The notes under the pieces were generated by a model. It had not been told where the DNA came from and ran no database searches. It saw only the letters and a list, made by a program, of their open reading frames with translations. Both the position numbers and the translations under genes were made by a program. 64,000 nt of DNA from NCBI GenBank assembly GCA_951828385.1, contig OX639973.1, positions 1 to 64,000 on the forward strand, written 5' to 3'. The DNA comes from an uncultured Poribacteria bacterium. GTDB taxonomy: Bacteria > Poribacteria > WGA-4E > WGA-3G. Positions 52,392 through 61,597 of the stretch are shown in pieces. Within the stretch, counting starts at the first letter, position 1. Each line of letters starts with the position of its first letter.

Positions 52392-54287
52392 CTATTGATC
52401 TGGAACTGGAATCTGGTTCATATCCCACAGAATAACGGTGCCATAGCTACTACCACTCGCAAGTGTTTGCCCATCTGGACTGAAGACTACTGCTTTATTC
52501 CAACCCGGATGCCCAGTAAAAGTGCCAATATGTTCACCAGTGACAGTGTTCCACAATTCGACCGTCTGCCAGCTTGCACTCGCAATTGTCTGTCCATCAG
52601 GACTGAAGGCGACACCATAGATATTTCCCCTTGCCTTTACGATATTATGTAGCAATTTCCCGGTGCGCACATCCCACAAATAGAGGTCGCCACCACCACC
52701 TACAAGCATAGTGCCATCTGGAGAAAATGTAACTGTATTCACTCTATGCCCCGTGAGGATTGCTTTGACTTTACCCGTGGGTATATCCCATAACCGAATC
52801 ACTTCTTCGTCAGTTGCCACGGCAAGCGTTCGCCCATCAGGGTTGAGCGCAATAGCTCCAATTCCGATGCCTGAATCGGGGGCCGTTATATTCCCAGTGA
52901 TCGTTTGCAGGAGATGTCCGGTGTCAACATACCACAAATTGATTGTATTGTCCCAACCGCCACTCACGAGGGACTTACCATCGGGTGTATAGGCGATAGA
53001 ATGCACACCTTTCGTGTGACCAGTGATGGTCTTGAAGAGTTCCCCGCTACGGACATCCCAAAAACGGATTTTGCCGTCCCAACTCCCACTCGCAAGCATG
53101 TTACCATCTGGAGAATAAGTTACTGAAAGAACCCTGTCTGTATGTCCAATGAGAGTTTTCGTACGTTCTCCGGTCTGGACATCCCGCAACGAAATCGCAT
53201 GATCTCCCCACTCACCACTTGCCAGCGTTCTACCGTCCGGTGAAAATGTCATTGATCTCCCTGAAGGCGTATGTCGAGCGATAGTTCTCAAGAGTTCGCC
53301 GGTGTCTGCATCCCAAAAACGGATCGTCCCATCGTATCCATCACTAACAACTGTCTTGTCGTCTGGCGAATACTTCACAGAAGAAATACCATCCGTATGC
53401 CCGTTAAGAATTTTTAAGGTCTCACCCGTACGGACATCCCAAAAACGGATTGTATCATCCCCACTTCCGCTCACCAGTGTCGCACCGTCTTGAGAAAAGA
53501 TCAGAGAACTCACGCTATCTGTATGGCCACTAAAGGTTTTCAGGAGCTCCCCAGTGCTAACATTCCAAATACGAATCTTGGAATCCCGTCCGCCACTCGC
53601 CAGTGTCCGACTATCCGGAGCATAGACGATACTATTGACGCGCTCGGTGTGTCCTGTAATGGCTGTTAGGAGTTCTTCAGTCTCCACATCCCAAATAAGA
53701 ATTGTATTGTCCTTCCAACTGGTGCACGCCAACGTCTTTCCATCATTTGAATACGCGACCAGACGGATCATATCCGTGTGCCCTACGAAGGTCTGTTTCA
53801 ACGCACCCGTGTCCACATTCCAGAGTCGAACCGTAGTGTCCCGACTGCCACCGGCGAGTATTTCGCCAGTCGGACTGAAGGCTAACGAATAGATCCTGTC
53901 CTTGTGTCCTGCAAGAATTTTTTCCAACCTGTTCGCCTGTACATCCCATAAATAAACCCTACCATCACTCGCAGCAGCAAGCGTCCTGCCATTCGGACTA
54001 AGAACCATGATATTCCAGATATCTTTCATGAACGGCTCATCGGTGACCAGATCCAGTGCTTCTCCTGTACGTACATGGTATACCCAGAGACCTATTGAAC
54101 TCGAAACGGCCAGGCGATGACCATCAGGAAGAAACACGAAATCACGACTTCCACCTTGCCCGAAGCGCACGATAGCGCCTTCAGGCAGTCGCCATCGGGT
54201 GTAATCCTGCGCGGAACCGCTTTGCAGAAAAAGAGCCGTGGTTAACAAAAAGATAAACGTAGCAGAAAATAATCGCGCTGTTCTCAT
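52392..54287 (-). CDS. Secreted WD40-repeat protein 2
   Basis: 631 aa with signal peptide MRTARLFSATFIFLLTTALFLQSGSAQ. About 14 WD40 blades follow (for example HTDSVSSLIFSQDGATLVSG, GDDTIRFWDVRTGETLKIL). The mature N-terminus DYTRWRLPEGAIVRFGQGG is nearly that of 46115. Both seem to make double propellers exported to the periplasm or surface. No catalytic domain. The blade-to-blade similarity within the protein suggests repeat expansion by duplication. Confidence 0.93.
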   Translation of the reverse strand: MRTARLFSATFIFLLTTALFLQSGSAQDYTRWRLPEGAIVRFGQGGSRDFVFLPDGHRLAVSSSIGLWVYHVRTGEALDLVTDEPFMKDIWNIMVLSPNGRTLAAASDGRVYLWDVQANRLEKILAGHKDRIYSLAFSPTGEILAGGSRDTTVRLWNVDTGALKQTFVGHTDMIRLVAYSNDGKTLACTSWKDNTILIWDVETEELLTAITGHTERVNSIVYAPDSRTLASGGRDSKIRIWNVSTGELLKTFSGHTDSVSSLIFSQDGATLVSGSGDDTIRFWDVRTGETLKILNGHTDGISSVKYSPDDKTVVSDGYDGTIRFWDADTGELLRTIARHTPSGRSMTFSPDGRTLASGEWGDHAISLRDVQTGERTKTLIGHTDRVLSVTYSPDGNMLASGSWDGKIRFWDVRSGELFKTITGHTKGVHSIAYTPDGKSLVSGGWDNTINLWYVDTGHLLQTITGNITAPDSGIGIGAIALNPDGRTLAVATDEEVIRLWDIPTGKVKAILTGHRVNTVTFSPDGTMLVGGGGDLYLWDVRTGKLLHNIVKARGNIYGVAFSPDGQTIASASWQTVELWNTVTGEHIGTFTGHPGWNKAVVFSPDGQTLASGSSYGTVILWDMNQIPVPDQ

Positions 54288-54392
54288 ATAATGGTGTCCT
54301 CCGAAACAAAACTAAATAACATTATTCTATCTGGCTATCTATACACACTTTTGGATGCACTTTTGGAAGTAACAGCATTACACAAAAGGTCA

Positions 54393-54435
54393 GCAAAAAA
54401 ATAAGGGACAGAGAGGTTTTCCCTCTGTCCCTTAT
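54393..54435 (-). terminator. Rho-independent terminator of the GNAT gene
   Basis: On the minus strand ATAAGGGACAGAG and its complement CTCTGTCCCTTAT make a 13-bp stem, followed by a run of seven T. It lies about 45 bases past the stop codon at 54478. Confidence 0.8.
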
Positions 54436-54477
54436 CATCGAATGCACTTGAGCATGTTTATCTAAAAGATATGAAAA

Positions 54478-55308
54478 TCACTCTTCCGGATTAAAAAACA
54501 CTTTGAGCGGCGCACTTAACTGCGGTGCAACTTCTTGCGCGTCTACGACTTTATCGCCTGCCCATTCACTCCGTTCAATCCCCATCGTGTAAGTCTGCCG
54601 CGTCATATCAGTATAACTCAAGTATTGAAACCCGGCATTCTCAAAGCATATCAGCGCGGGGCCGTTGTCAGGGGATACCTGCAGCGTAACATGCTCAGCA
54701 CCGAGCATCTCAAACGCATAACGGACAGTTTCAATGAGTGTATCAGTGCCGTAGCCGCGAGCGCGATAATCCGGACGAATGATGACGAATTTAACATTAA
54801 CCGTGTCAGCATCACATTGAAGGAGGATAAACCCGATGATAAGGCGTGTCGTCTGGATTTCAATAGCCAACGTATGCATATCTTTATCTGCCGTCCAGTG
54901 GTGCCAATCCGCCAGAAATGTCTCAAACGACACCCGTTCAGCGTAGAGATGATTCCTGATGCCGGGTCGGTTGATCCATCCCCAAATTTGGCGAAGTTCA
55001 TTTTCTGTGGTCTGCCGGAGCGAAATGCCGCCGCTGTAAAGCCGTTCGAGTTGCCGTAACTCACTGCGTAAATCCTCCAATTGGGCAGAGTGCTCGCCTA
55101 TTTGGGCACCGGCAGTCCGAACCTTACGCTGATTCGGCTGATCCATGAATTTCGCCTGTTTTACTCTGTTCTGAAAGTATCCAAGTTTCCGTTCACTCCT
55201 CTCAATAATGCGTAACAAGTTGTTAATCGCATCCGACCACTTCCGAAGGTCAGCGTTTGCGTCGTCTCGGGTTTCGGTCTGTTCTTCTCTTATCTGTATT
55301 TCGTTCAT
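54478..55308 (-). CDS. GNAT acetyltransferase with an N-terminal coiled coil
   Basis: 276 aa from the ATG at 55308 (AAGGAGGGGAGAT upstream). Residues 1-100 are a heptad-rich coiled coil (LLRIIERSERKLGYFQNRVKQ, LEDLRSELRQLERL). Residues about 110-260 are a RimJ/RimL-type GNAT fold: IWGWINRPGIRNHLYAE, VNVKFVIIRPDYRARGYGTDTLIETV (acetyl-CoA loop R-x-x-G-Y-G) and LQVSPDNGPALICFENAGFQ. The substrate is unknown. The start lies 59 bases inside the end of rsgA, so the two are co-transcribed. Confidence 0.82.
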   Translation of the reverse strand: MNEIQIREEQTETRDDANADLRKWSDAINNLLRIIERSERKLGYFQNRVKQAKFMDQPNQRKVRTAGAQIGEHSAQLEDLRSELRQLERLYSGGISLRQTTENELRQIWGWINRPGIRNHLYAERVSFETFLADWHHWTADKDMHTLAIEIQTTRLIIGFILLQCDADTVNVKFVIIRPDYRARGYGTDTLIETVRYAFEMLGAEHVTLQVSPDNGPALICFENAGFQYLSYTDMTRQTYTMGIERSEWAGDKVVDAQEVAPQLSAPLKVFFNPEE

Positions 55309-56239
55309 ATCTCCCCTCCTTGAATCCAGAAATCCGGAGATAACTCTCATACCGGAGTGGACTGATATCGCCAATTTCAACTGCCTGTTTAACGGCGCAT
55401 GCCGGTTCGTGCTGGTGCGTACACGCCGCAAATTTACACTCTGGAATGTAAGGTCGCATCTCAGGAAAGTGGATATCTAATCCCTGTTCATCATCAATTT
55501 CAAGCAAACCCAGTGTTCGGATGCCCGGTGTATCCGCAACAAACCCACCAAATTCAAGCGGCAGCAGCATAACTTCCGTTGTTGTATGCCGACCTTTATG
55601 GACGCGCGTATCCACCTCACCCGTACGCAATTCAAGTCCCGGTTGTAACGCGTTGAGCAGAGAAGATTTCCCGACCCCGGATGAACCTACAATCGCTGAA
55701 ATCTTATGCCGCATCACTTCGCGTAATCTATCAACGCCGAGACCCGTCACGATACTTGTATAAACCACTTTATAACCTAATTCTTCATATAATTTCAATT
55801 CGCGCTGTACATTCTCCAATTTCGCCAAATCCATTTTGTTAATACAGATCACCGGTTCTACATCAGATGCCTCCGCTGTAACGAGGAATCTATCAAGCAT
55901 CCGCAGTTTCAGCGACGGATGCCGAGCGGCAAAGATGATCAGTAATATCTCTAAATTAGCAACAATCACTTGCCGCCAGCCATCCATACGGGTACGACCA
56001 AACTGGGTGTCGCGGGGGAGGCATTCCTCGATGTAGCCGTTGTGTTCCGTGGATGTCGGGATTGAGATACGCACGCGGTCGCCAACGGCGACTAAATCGA
56101 CGTACGGCATCTCTTTCGTCTCAGCGAGCCGTTTCTTCTCATCTTCAATGAGGTGATGGCGCACGGTACACGTATAACACTGTTTGTCAACTTGTACCTC
56201 GTAGGCACCACCACTCGCTTTTATGACAATTCCTTCCAT
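55250..56239 (-). CDS. rsgA: Ribosome small-subunit biogenesis GTPase RsgA
   Basis: 329 aa from the ATG at 56239; the frame opens slightly earlier. RsgA is a circularly permuted GTPase in 30S maturation. Features: an OB-fold start (EGIVIKASGGAYEVQVD), G4 VICINKMDLAK, G1 AIVGSSGVGKSSLLNAL, G3 FVADTPGIRTLGL and a C-terminal zinc site CKFAACTHQHEPACAVKQAV. It lies downstream of infA on the same strand, so two 30S factors share a locus. Order and length are normal. Confidence 0.96.
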   Translation of the reverse strand: MEGIVIKASGGAYEVQVDKQCYTCTVRHHLIEDEKKRLAETKEMPYVDLVAVGDRVRISIPTSTEHNGYIEECLPRDTQFGRTRMDGWRQVIVANLEILLIIFAARHPSLKLRMLDRFLVTAEASDVEPVICINKMDLAKLENVQRELKLYEELGYKVVYTSIVTGLGVDRLREVMRHKISAIVGSSGVGKSSLLNALQPGLELRTGEVDTRVHKGRHTTTEVMLLPLEFGGFVADTPGIRTLGLLEIDDEQGLDIHFPEMRPYIPECKFAACTHQHEPACAVKQAVEIGDISPLRYESYLRISGFKEGRYERNTDKRRTDRNPRRRKR

Positions 56240-56344
56240 AGTTAGACCCACTTTGCGCATTGAAATCAATTTGATCAGGAGAAGGCGCGCAGTTAGACAC
56301 AGCCAAAACCCGCCATGAAACCGCGCACCTCTCTAAAACATCCG

Positions 56345-56623
56345 CTAATTACCGGGATTCCGCCAGACGATGCGTCCGCGCGTTAAGTCGTATGGAGAAA
56401 GTTCGAGCGTAACCAGGTCACCGGGAAGCACCCAGATTTTGTGCTGCATCAACTTCCCAGCGAGATACGCCACAACTTTGTGGTCATTCTCCTCAAGTTT
56501 CACATGAAACAAGTTACCCGGTAAGGATTCCAATACGACACCCTGCACACGGATACCAGTATCTTTCGTATTAACATTTTTTACAGATTCATGGACTTCG
56601 GGCGTTGCGTTTACATTTTTCAT
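56345..56623 (-). CDS. infA: Translation initiation factor IF-1
   Basis: 92 aa. The OB-fold core IRVQGVVLESLPGNLFHVKL, VAYLAGKLMQHKIWVLPGDLV, LELSPYDLTRGRIVWR is canonical for IF-1. The N-terminus has an extra 22-residue tail (MKNVNATPEVHESVKNVNTK) that most IF-1 proteins lack. It lies 105 bases before rsgA. AGGAGAAATAG precedes the ATG. GGATGCACTTT (56678-56688) lies in its upstream region. Confidence 0.94.
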   Translation of the reverse strand: MKNVNATPEVHESVKNVNTKDTGIRVQGVVLESLPGNLFHVKLEENDHKVVAYLAGKLMQHKIWVLPGDLVTLELSPYDLTRGRIVWRNPGN

Positions 56624-56713
56624 TTCTATTTCTCCTTTTTGTGGTAACTATTATTCTTTTTTACATTTACACTCTTTTGGATGCACTTTACTAACGAATT
56701 GTTCGGAAAAAAG

Positions 56714-56742
56714 TTGACATCAAGCCTCGAAAATTATAAAAT
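56714..56742 (+). promoter_or_regulatory. Promoter of the third PhyH gene
   Basis: TTGACA (56714-56719), a 17-base spacer and TAAAAT (56737-56742), 52 bases before the ATG at 56795. An AGAAGGAGAAG ribosome-binding site is close to the start. Confidence 0.65.
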
Positions 56743-56794
56743 ACACAAATAGAAGATTCTATTTTCACTCTATTTCTATAAGAAGGAGAAGATA

Positions 56795-57598
56795 ATGAGC
56801 CAAGCCTTACCTCTCGTTGCCTACCCTGACCTCGAAAACCGAGTCAAGGCGATGGAAGAAGATGGGTATGCCTATCTTCCAAAGGTTATTGACGACGCAC
56901 AACTCGCGGAACTTCGCGAGGCAATGGATCGACTCACTGCGATCCCTGAAAGTTTCGACCGACACAGCCTGCCGGAGAACGGAAGCGGTTTCCTTAACAA
57001 ACATATCAATAACGCCTTCAATCGCGACCCTGTGTTTTTGCATTACCTCGACAAAGCTCCGGTCATTGAATTAGCAGAAGCCGTTCACGGTGCCGACTGC
57101 CACGTCATCGGCATGACGGCTTGGGTAACAGGGCCCGGCCGTCCAGATCAAGGGCTACACATAGATTGGCTACCTATCCCGCTGCCAGCGGACCTTTTGG
57201 AAGACCCGCGCGTCAAAGTCCCAATCTTCATCTCAACCGCTCACTACTATCTTGATAACCTCTACGAAGATCTCGGCCCAACGAAGTTTGTTCCCGGCAG
57301 CCATCTTTCCGGACGAAGACCCGATGGTGAAGCGGAATGGAAAGGCGCGCAAGAAAAAAGTATCCTCTGCAATGCTGGCGATGTCGTGATCTTCCGTAGC
57401 GAAGTTTGGCACCGAGGCACTGCAAATCGCAGCAAACAGACCCGCTATCTATTACAAGTACATTACGCGAATCGGATGATAACCCAGAAATTTCCGCCCT
57501 ATCTGAACCGGTTCCAGTTCGATACAGCAATTTTGGAGCAGGCAACCGAACGCCAACAACGCTTAATGGGGAACCACCGACCGGGTGCCTACGATTGA
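56795..57598 (+). CDS. Phytanoyl-CoA dioxygenase (PhyH) family protein 3
   Basis: 267 aa. The Fe(II)/2-oxoglutarate ligands are clear: H-x-D in GLHIDWLPIP (about 128-130) and the distal His in FRSEVWHRGTANRSKQTRY, with Arg of the 2-oxoglutarate site. KFVPGSHLSGRRPDG is the typical loop. Unlike the tandem pair at 20217 and 21083 the proximal motif is canonical, so this member looks fully catalytic. The substrate is unknown. Confidence 0.9.
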   Translation: MSQALPLVAYPDLENRVKAMEEDGYAYLPKVIDDAQLAELREAMDRLTAIPESFDRHSLPENGSGFLNKHINNAFNRDPVFLHYLDKAPVIELAEAVHGADCHVIGMTAWVTGPGRPDQGLHIDWLPIPLPADLLEDPRVKVPIFISTAHYYLDNLYEDLGPTKFVPGSHLSGRRPDGEAEWKGAQEKSILCNAGDVVIFRSEVWHRGTANRSKQTRYLLQVHYANRMITQKFPPYLNRFQFDTAILEQATERQQRLMGNHRPGAYD

Positions 57599-57647
57599 GC
57601 GTAAAATCCCGCAGTGAACGACAACCTAATGAGGATAACAGTTTCCT

Positions 57648-58568
57648 TTGAATAGAAACGATACCACACCGACACCGTCAAAACCCAACGTCATCAGCGA
57701 GGAGCCGCACGGGAAAATTATTGCCCTGAGTTTGCTCCTCGCGTTTCTTTGGGGTGGAAACTCACCTTCAATAAAAGTCGGTTTACAAGATTTTCCGCCG
57801 ATGGTGTTGGCATTCCTCCGCTTCGTGATTGGGCTTGTTGTTGTGGGGAGTTGGTCGCTCTTTCGCCGGGTCTCGCTCGGTTTACGCCGCGGCGAACTTC
57901 CGCGATTGCTGCTCCTCACAGCAATTTTCATACTCCAAATTATCTGCTTGAACACCGGCACCAAGCTCACAACAGCATCCCGTTCCACTATCTTTATTAA
58001 CGTCTACCCTTTTTTCACAGCACTCTTCGCGCATTTTTGGATTCCCGGCGAACGTTTATCTGTCGCAAAGACCTTGGGGATCATTGTCGCCTTCAGTGGT
58101 GTTTTCGTAACCGTTGCCCCGCACCTCGGTGAAGGTGAAACGAGTATCCTCGGCGACATCCTTGTACTCATCAGTGGATGTTTCTTAGGGCTACGCGTCG
58201 TCGTGACAAAACTGCTCGTTCAAGCCATTCATCCCTACCGGCTCTTGGTCTGGTATTTAAGTTTGAGCCTACCGTGTTATGCCGCAATGGGTTTCTTCTT
58301 GGAGCGTGGCGCACCGATGCAGTTGACACTTTCAAGTGCTGTCGCGCTGCTTTATCAAGGCGGTGTTATTGCTGGCTACTGTTTCTTGGCGTGGACTTCA
58401 ATACTTGAGAGATATAGTGCGAGTAAACTGGTCGTGCTTTTTTTCGCAACACCGCTTTCCGGTGTTCTGTTCAGCTATCTGGTCTTAGGTGACGAACTCA
58501 CATTGAGTCTGCTCGTCGGTGCCCTTCTCGTGGCAGGCGGGATTTATCTCGTAAACATGCGACGTTGA
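57648..58568 (+). CDS. EamA/DMT-family transporter
   Basis: 306 aa with ten predicted helices in two EamA halves: IIALSLLLAFLWGGNSPSIK and DILVLISGCFLGLRVVVTKLL. The conserved ends PLSGVLFSYLVLGDELTLSLLVGALLVAGGIYLV close the second. DMT transporters export amino acids, nucleotides or drugs. The start is TTG at 57648 with GAGGA upstream, 49 bases after the PhyH stop, so both may be on one transcript. Confidence 0.88.
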   Translation: MNRNDTTPTPSKPNVISEEPHGKIIALSLLLAFLWGGNSPSIKVGLQDFPPMVLAFLRFVIGLVVVGSWSLFRRVSLGLRRGELPRLLLLTAIFILQIICLNTGTKLTTASRSTIFINVYPFFTALFAHFWIPGERLSVAKTLGIIVAFSGVFVTVAPHLGEGETSILGDILVLISGCFLGLRVVVTKLLVQAIHPYRLLVWYLSLSLPCYAAMGFFLERGAPMQLTLSSAVALLYQGGVIAGYCFLAWTSILERYSASKLVVLFFATPLSGVLFSYLVLGDELTLSLLVGALLVAGGIYLVNMRR

Positions 58569-58595
58569 TGTGCTTAGATCATCTGCTATCACAAA

Positions 58596-59057
58596 TCAAG
58601 TTATCGTTTGTAACCATGTGTGGGGATTTTCGAGGTGGACATGAAGTTGTGCGTGGTAGCGTTTCGCTAACCTTAACATTCTGTCATCCGTTGTGAGAAG
58701 GACATCTGCCCCGCCGCTTTCCGCACAGGCGATATGCAAAGCGTCAAATCGCTTAAATCCTAAAACTTCAAGTTCAGTGACTCTGAATTCTTCTGCTGAA
58801 CTCACCAAAACGGTCTCATGAGCAAAATTTAGTCTGTCCGTTATTACCTCGCGCTTTTTTAAATTAGGGTTATTCGCAACCTCAATTGCCAAAACTTCGC
58901 TGGCGACCCAATGTAATTCACCTGTAAAAAAATAATCAACGATTGTCTCAACGGCTTCGGTTTCACGGCGTATGCGATCTTGTGCCTGATTGTCTAAGGA
59001 CCTGCCTATCGAACATGTGTCAAGATAGATTTTCCGTTTTTGAAACTGAATTTGCAT
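58596..59057 (-). CDS. PIN-domain protein (VapC-like toxin)
   Basis: 153 aa. The PIN acidic residues are visible: YLDTCSIGR (Asp13), LAIEVANNP (Glu), FDALHIACAESGGADVLLTTDDRML (three Asp). PIN toxins are Mg-dependent RNases. The upstream gene at 59066 ends 8 bases before this start, in the antitoxin position. Length and order suit a toxin-antitoxin pair, but the partner is not a known antitoxin type. Confidence 0.82.
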   Translation of the reverse strand: MQIQFQKRKIYLDTCSIGRSLDNQAQDRIRRETEAVETIVDYFFTGELHWVASEVLAIEVANNPNLKKREVITDRLNFAHETVLVSSAEEFRVTELEVLGFKRFDALHIACAESGGADVLLTTDDRMLRLAKRYHAQLHVHLENPHTWLQTIT

Positions 59058-59065
59058 GGATTCGC

Positions 59066-59518
59066 CTATTCTTTTTTTCGTAACGGATCCATCTTGCGTT
59101 CCTGCTGCATTTTTGTAGTTAATGCGAATTTATCCGGATGTTCGGGGCGAGTCAAAGCACAATCTTTTGTTCCTGATTTACACTGCCGCAGGAACCGCAT
59201 CTGCCCAGATGGACCCAGCTTCCCCGAAATTACGCTGAGTCCAAACCGATAAACCTCAATATCTGTCATTTCACTTATGTCTTGGGGAAACTCATTTTCC
59301 GGGTCCTCTTGTTTCTTTTCTCGGAGCTCTTGAATTCCTTGCATAATTGTCTCCATATCCAAGCCATCTAGCCATTTATGGCGTTCAGCAGTATAATCGC
59401 CCGTGGGGGGTTCACACTGCTCAATAAACCGAATTGTTCCAGCATGCCCCAATTTATCTAAAAGGATTTCAATCCCGCGTTCATAAACTTCAGCATCTGT
59501 CATATTTTGAACGTTCAT
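59066..59518 (-). CDS. Putative antitoxin with an internal duplication
   Basis: 150 aa from the ATG at 59518 (AGGAGG nine bases upstream). Two repeats: MTDAEVYERGIEILLDKLGH..GTIRFIEQCEPPTGDY and MTDIEVYRFGLSVISGKLGP..QMRFLRQCKSGTKDC. No recognised DNA-binding fold. Position just before the PIN gene suggests the antitoxin role; the duplication may allow one protein to cap two toxin molecules. Function is inference from context. Confidence 0.6.
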   Translation of the reverse strand: MNVQNMTDAEVYERGIEILLDKLGHAGTIRFIEQCEPPTGDYTAERHKWLDGLDMETIMQGIQELREKKQEDPENEFPQDISEMTDIEVYRFGLSVISGKLGPSGQMRFLRQCKSGTKDCALTRPEHPDKFALTTKMQQERKMDPLRKKE

Positions 59519-59658
59519 CTGCACTCACCTCCTGTAACTACATCCATAAATATCCCAACCGGACATGAAAAGTTACGCAGTCAAGTTGGAGCACTACCGA
59601 TCTAAGCATAGATAAGGCGAGGCACCATCCTCGCCTTAAAAATAGATAAAAGACAAAC

Positions 59659-60282
59659 CTATCTGCTGCCAGACTGCGCTACCACCGCTGGATAGATTTC
59701 TATATCAGAACGCGTGATGAGGACACCGGTATAGAAAGTTAGCCAATCCCCACAAAGTTCAATAGACATAAACGCATCGTCCTCGGTGGCGTATTCGTGG
59801 AGTTCAACATCGAACTTCTCTTCGCCCTCGGCATCCGTAACCGTGAGCGTTGCGGTGACAATATCCTGTCGGCTGTATTCAACAGCGATGTCCTCATCTT
59901 CATTATCCGGGTCTGGAAAATAGAGCGTCATGAATTCAGGTAACGGATCAGCGAGCTCACATTCATCATCAACAATCCAGCGGGAAATTTCGTATTCGTC
60001 CTGAGTCCCCGCAACATGATCAATACCGACCACGACCTCTTCATCCACATCGCGAATGTGATACATATAGCGACGGAGGCTGTCGCCTTCATACTTTTTG
60101 CGTATAGCAAGTTTGAAAGCGTGTGAAGTATCTCCAGTCTCCTCATACGTGATGATGTCGGAGAGTTCAATCATGCTGTCAATCGGAATGTCAACCAACT
60201 CATGCCGTTCTGGCTTTTTCGGTTCGGTCTCTTTCCGTTTACCGAACAAAGACCTGCCATCTTTTCTGCCAAATAATGCCAT
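59659..60282 (-). CDS. DUF2491-like protein
   Basis: 207 aa, acidic and soluble. RHELVDIPIDSMIELSDI, RRYMYHIRDVDEEVVVGIDHV, YEISRWIVDDECELADPLPE and IELCGDWLTFYTGVLI resemble DUF2491 (YjfK) proteins by eye. No enzyme motif. It starts 8 bases after the Ser/Arg-rich gene, with AGGTGGTGGT before the ATG, so they form an operon. In E. coli yjfK lies with membrane-remodelling genes, which may be relevant given the membrane protein upstream. Confidence 0.6.
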   Translation of the reverse strand: MALFGRKDGRSLFGKRKETEPKKPERHELVDIPIDSMIELSDIITYEETGDTSHAFKLAIRKKYEGDSLRRYMYHIRDVDEEVVVGIDHVAGTQDEYEISRWIVDDECELADPLPEFMTLYFPDPDNEDEDIAVEYSRQDIVTATLTVTDAEGEEKFDVELHEYATEDDAFMSIELCGDWLTFYTGVLITRSDIEIYPAVVAQSGSR

Positions 60283-60290
60283 ACCACCAC

Positions 60291-61403
60291 CTAAAAATAA
60301 CCTTTGTTATACATGACCAACACGATGACACCAACAACGATAAGACTCCCGAAAATAAGAAGAAACCAAGTTGCGCCAGATGTCTTTTTCTCTACATAAA
60401 CAGTCCGCGTGGTCGGTGGTGCCCGCGTCTGGGTTGTCGATGGGGTTGCTGTCACTGTTGGAGTTTCCTCAGCCGCTGCGAGGAGCTCCTGTTTGATTGC
60501 CGCCTCATCGGGCAGCTCCTCAACAGTGTAGACCTCCGCGTTATCCCCATAAAATTCATCCGGATTTTCCTCAACATAACTCGCTACATAGTCTTCGTCA
60601 CGATTGGTTCCCGGATCCACGTACTTCGAGTTCGGTTCAACACCTTGGCTTTCGTAGTATTCCTTATAGTACTCGTACTCCGCCTGCTTTTCGGCACTCC
60701 AATGTGACCGGTCATAACCTCGATGGTGATAGTGCCACAGGTAACTACGCTGAATCGCATGGTTGTAATAATCATGGAAATAGATACCGAACATCAGGTT
60801 ATTAAACGCCATGGAGGCAGACATGCTGTACATCGAATACCCCATCATGGGGTAATAACCGCCAAAATTGTTGACAGTAATCGTAGAACGCCGATCCCGA
60901 CGGGCGCGTGCAGTTTGGCGGTTCGCTGTCCTGACTTGACGCTTCAAAGTACGGTTTTGTGATTTGAGTTGCCGGACCTGCTTCCGATTTTGCCCAGTCG
61001 TTGCGCGTCGTTGGCTGCGGGATGCAGTCGCGCTTCGATTTGTCGCCGTTGTCGCTTTCGCACGGCTCGTCGCCGTCTGTTTCTGACGTGCGGTCGTACT
61101 GGCACGCGTGCCAGTGCTTCTCGATGCGCTACTTCTGTTATAAGTGCTACCTGTGCTGCGTGTCGATGAACGTGGACTCGTAGAAGAGCGACTCGTACTA
61201 CTCCGACTACGTGTGCTACTCGTGGAACGCTTCGGTGCCTTGTAACTCCGCCGACTTGAACTACGACTAAAACTACGGCTCCGGCTGAAACTCCGGCCGC
61301 CGCCAAAACCACCGCGGCGGCTCTCTACGATATCCGGTGCAAAACTAAATAGAAAGACAACCAGGACCGTGAGAATTGAAAATTGTTTAAATTTACGCTT
61401 CAC
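60291..61403 (-). CDS. Ser/Arg-rich protein with two membrane segments
   Basis: 370 aa from GTG 61403 (AAAAGGAGG nine bases upstream). A signal or anchor (FSILTVLVVFLFSFAPDIVES) is followed by a low-complexity segment of about 140 residues (RSFSRSRSFSRSSSRRSYK, many S/R/T). A tyrosine-rich part follows (YYPMMGYSMYSM, HDYYNHAIQRSYLWHYHHRGYDRS), then an acidic stretch (YVEENPDEFYGDNAEVYT) and a C-terminal helix (ATWFLLIFGSLIVVGVIVLVMY). No fold is recognised. The basic domain may bind nucleic acids, polyanions or peptidoglycan. The DUF2491-like gene is 8 bases downstream. Confidence 0.75.
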   Translation of the reverse strand: MKRKFKQFSILTVLVVFLFSFAPDIVESRRGGFGGGRSFSRSRSFSRSSSRRSYKAPKRSTSSTRSRSSTSRSSTSPRSSTRSTGSTYNRSSASRSTGTRASTTARQKQTATSRAKATTATNRSATASRSQRRATTGQNRKQVRQLKSQNRTLKRQVRTANRQTARARRDRRSTITVNNFGGYYPMMGYSMYSMSASMAFNNLMFGIYFHDYYNHAIQRSYLWHYHHRGYDRSHWSAEKQAEYEYYKEYYESQGVEPNSKYVDPGTNRDEDYVASYVEENPDEFYGDNAEVYTVEELPDEAAIKQELLAAAEETPTVTATPSTTQTRAPPTTRTVYVEKKTSGATWFLLIFGSLIVVGVIVLVMYNKGYF

Positions 61404-61443
61404 CCTGTTACGCCTCCTTTTAAATTTTTTTGCTGAAAAAAAC

Positions 61444-61472
61444 TTGACAAAAAACATTGAACTTGTTAAAAT
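61444..61472 (+). promoter_or_regulatory. tRNA-Arg promoter
   Basis: TTGACA (61444-61449), a 17-base spacer and TAAAAT (61467-61472), 51 bases ahead of the tRNA. Confidence 0.75.
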
Positions 61473-61523
61473 AATTAAAAGTATCTATAAATTAGGACCG
61501 GTTTCGTTTTTGAAACCTTCTAT

Positions 61524-61597
<74 letters not shown>

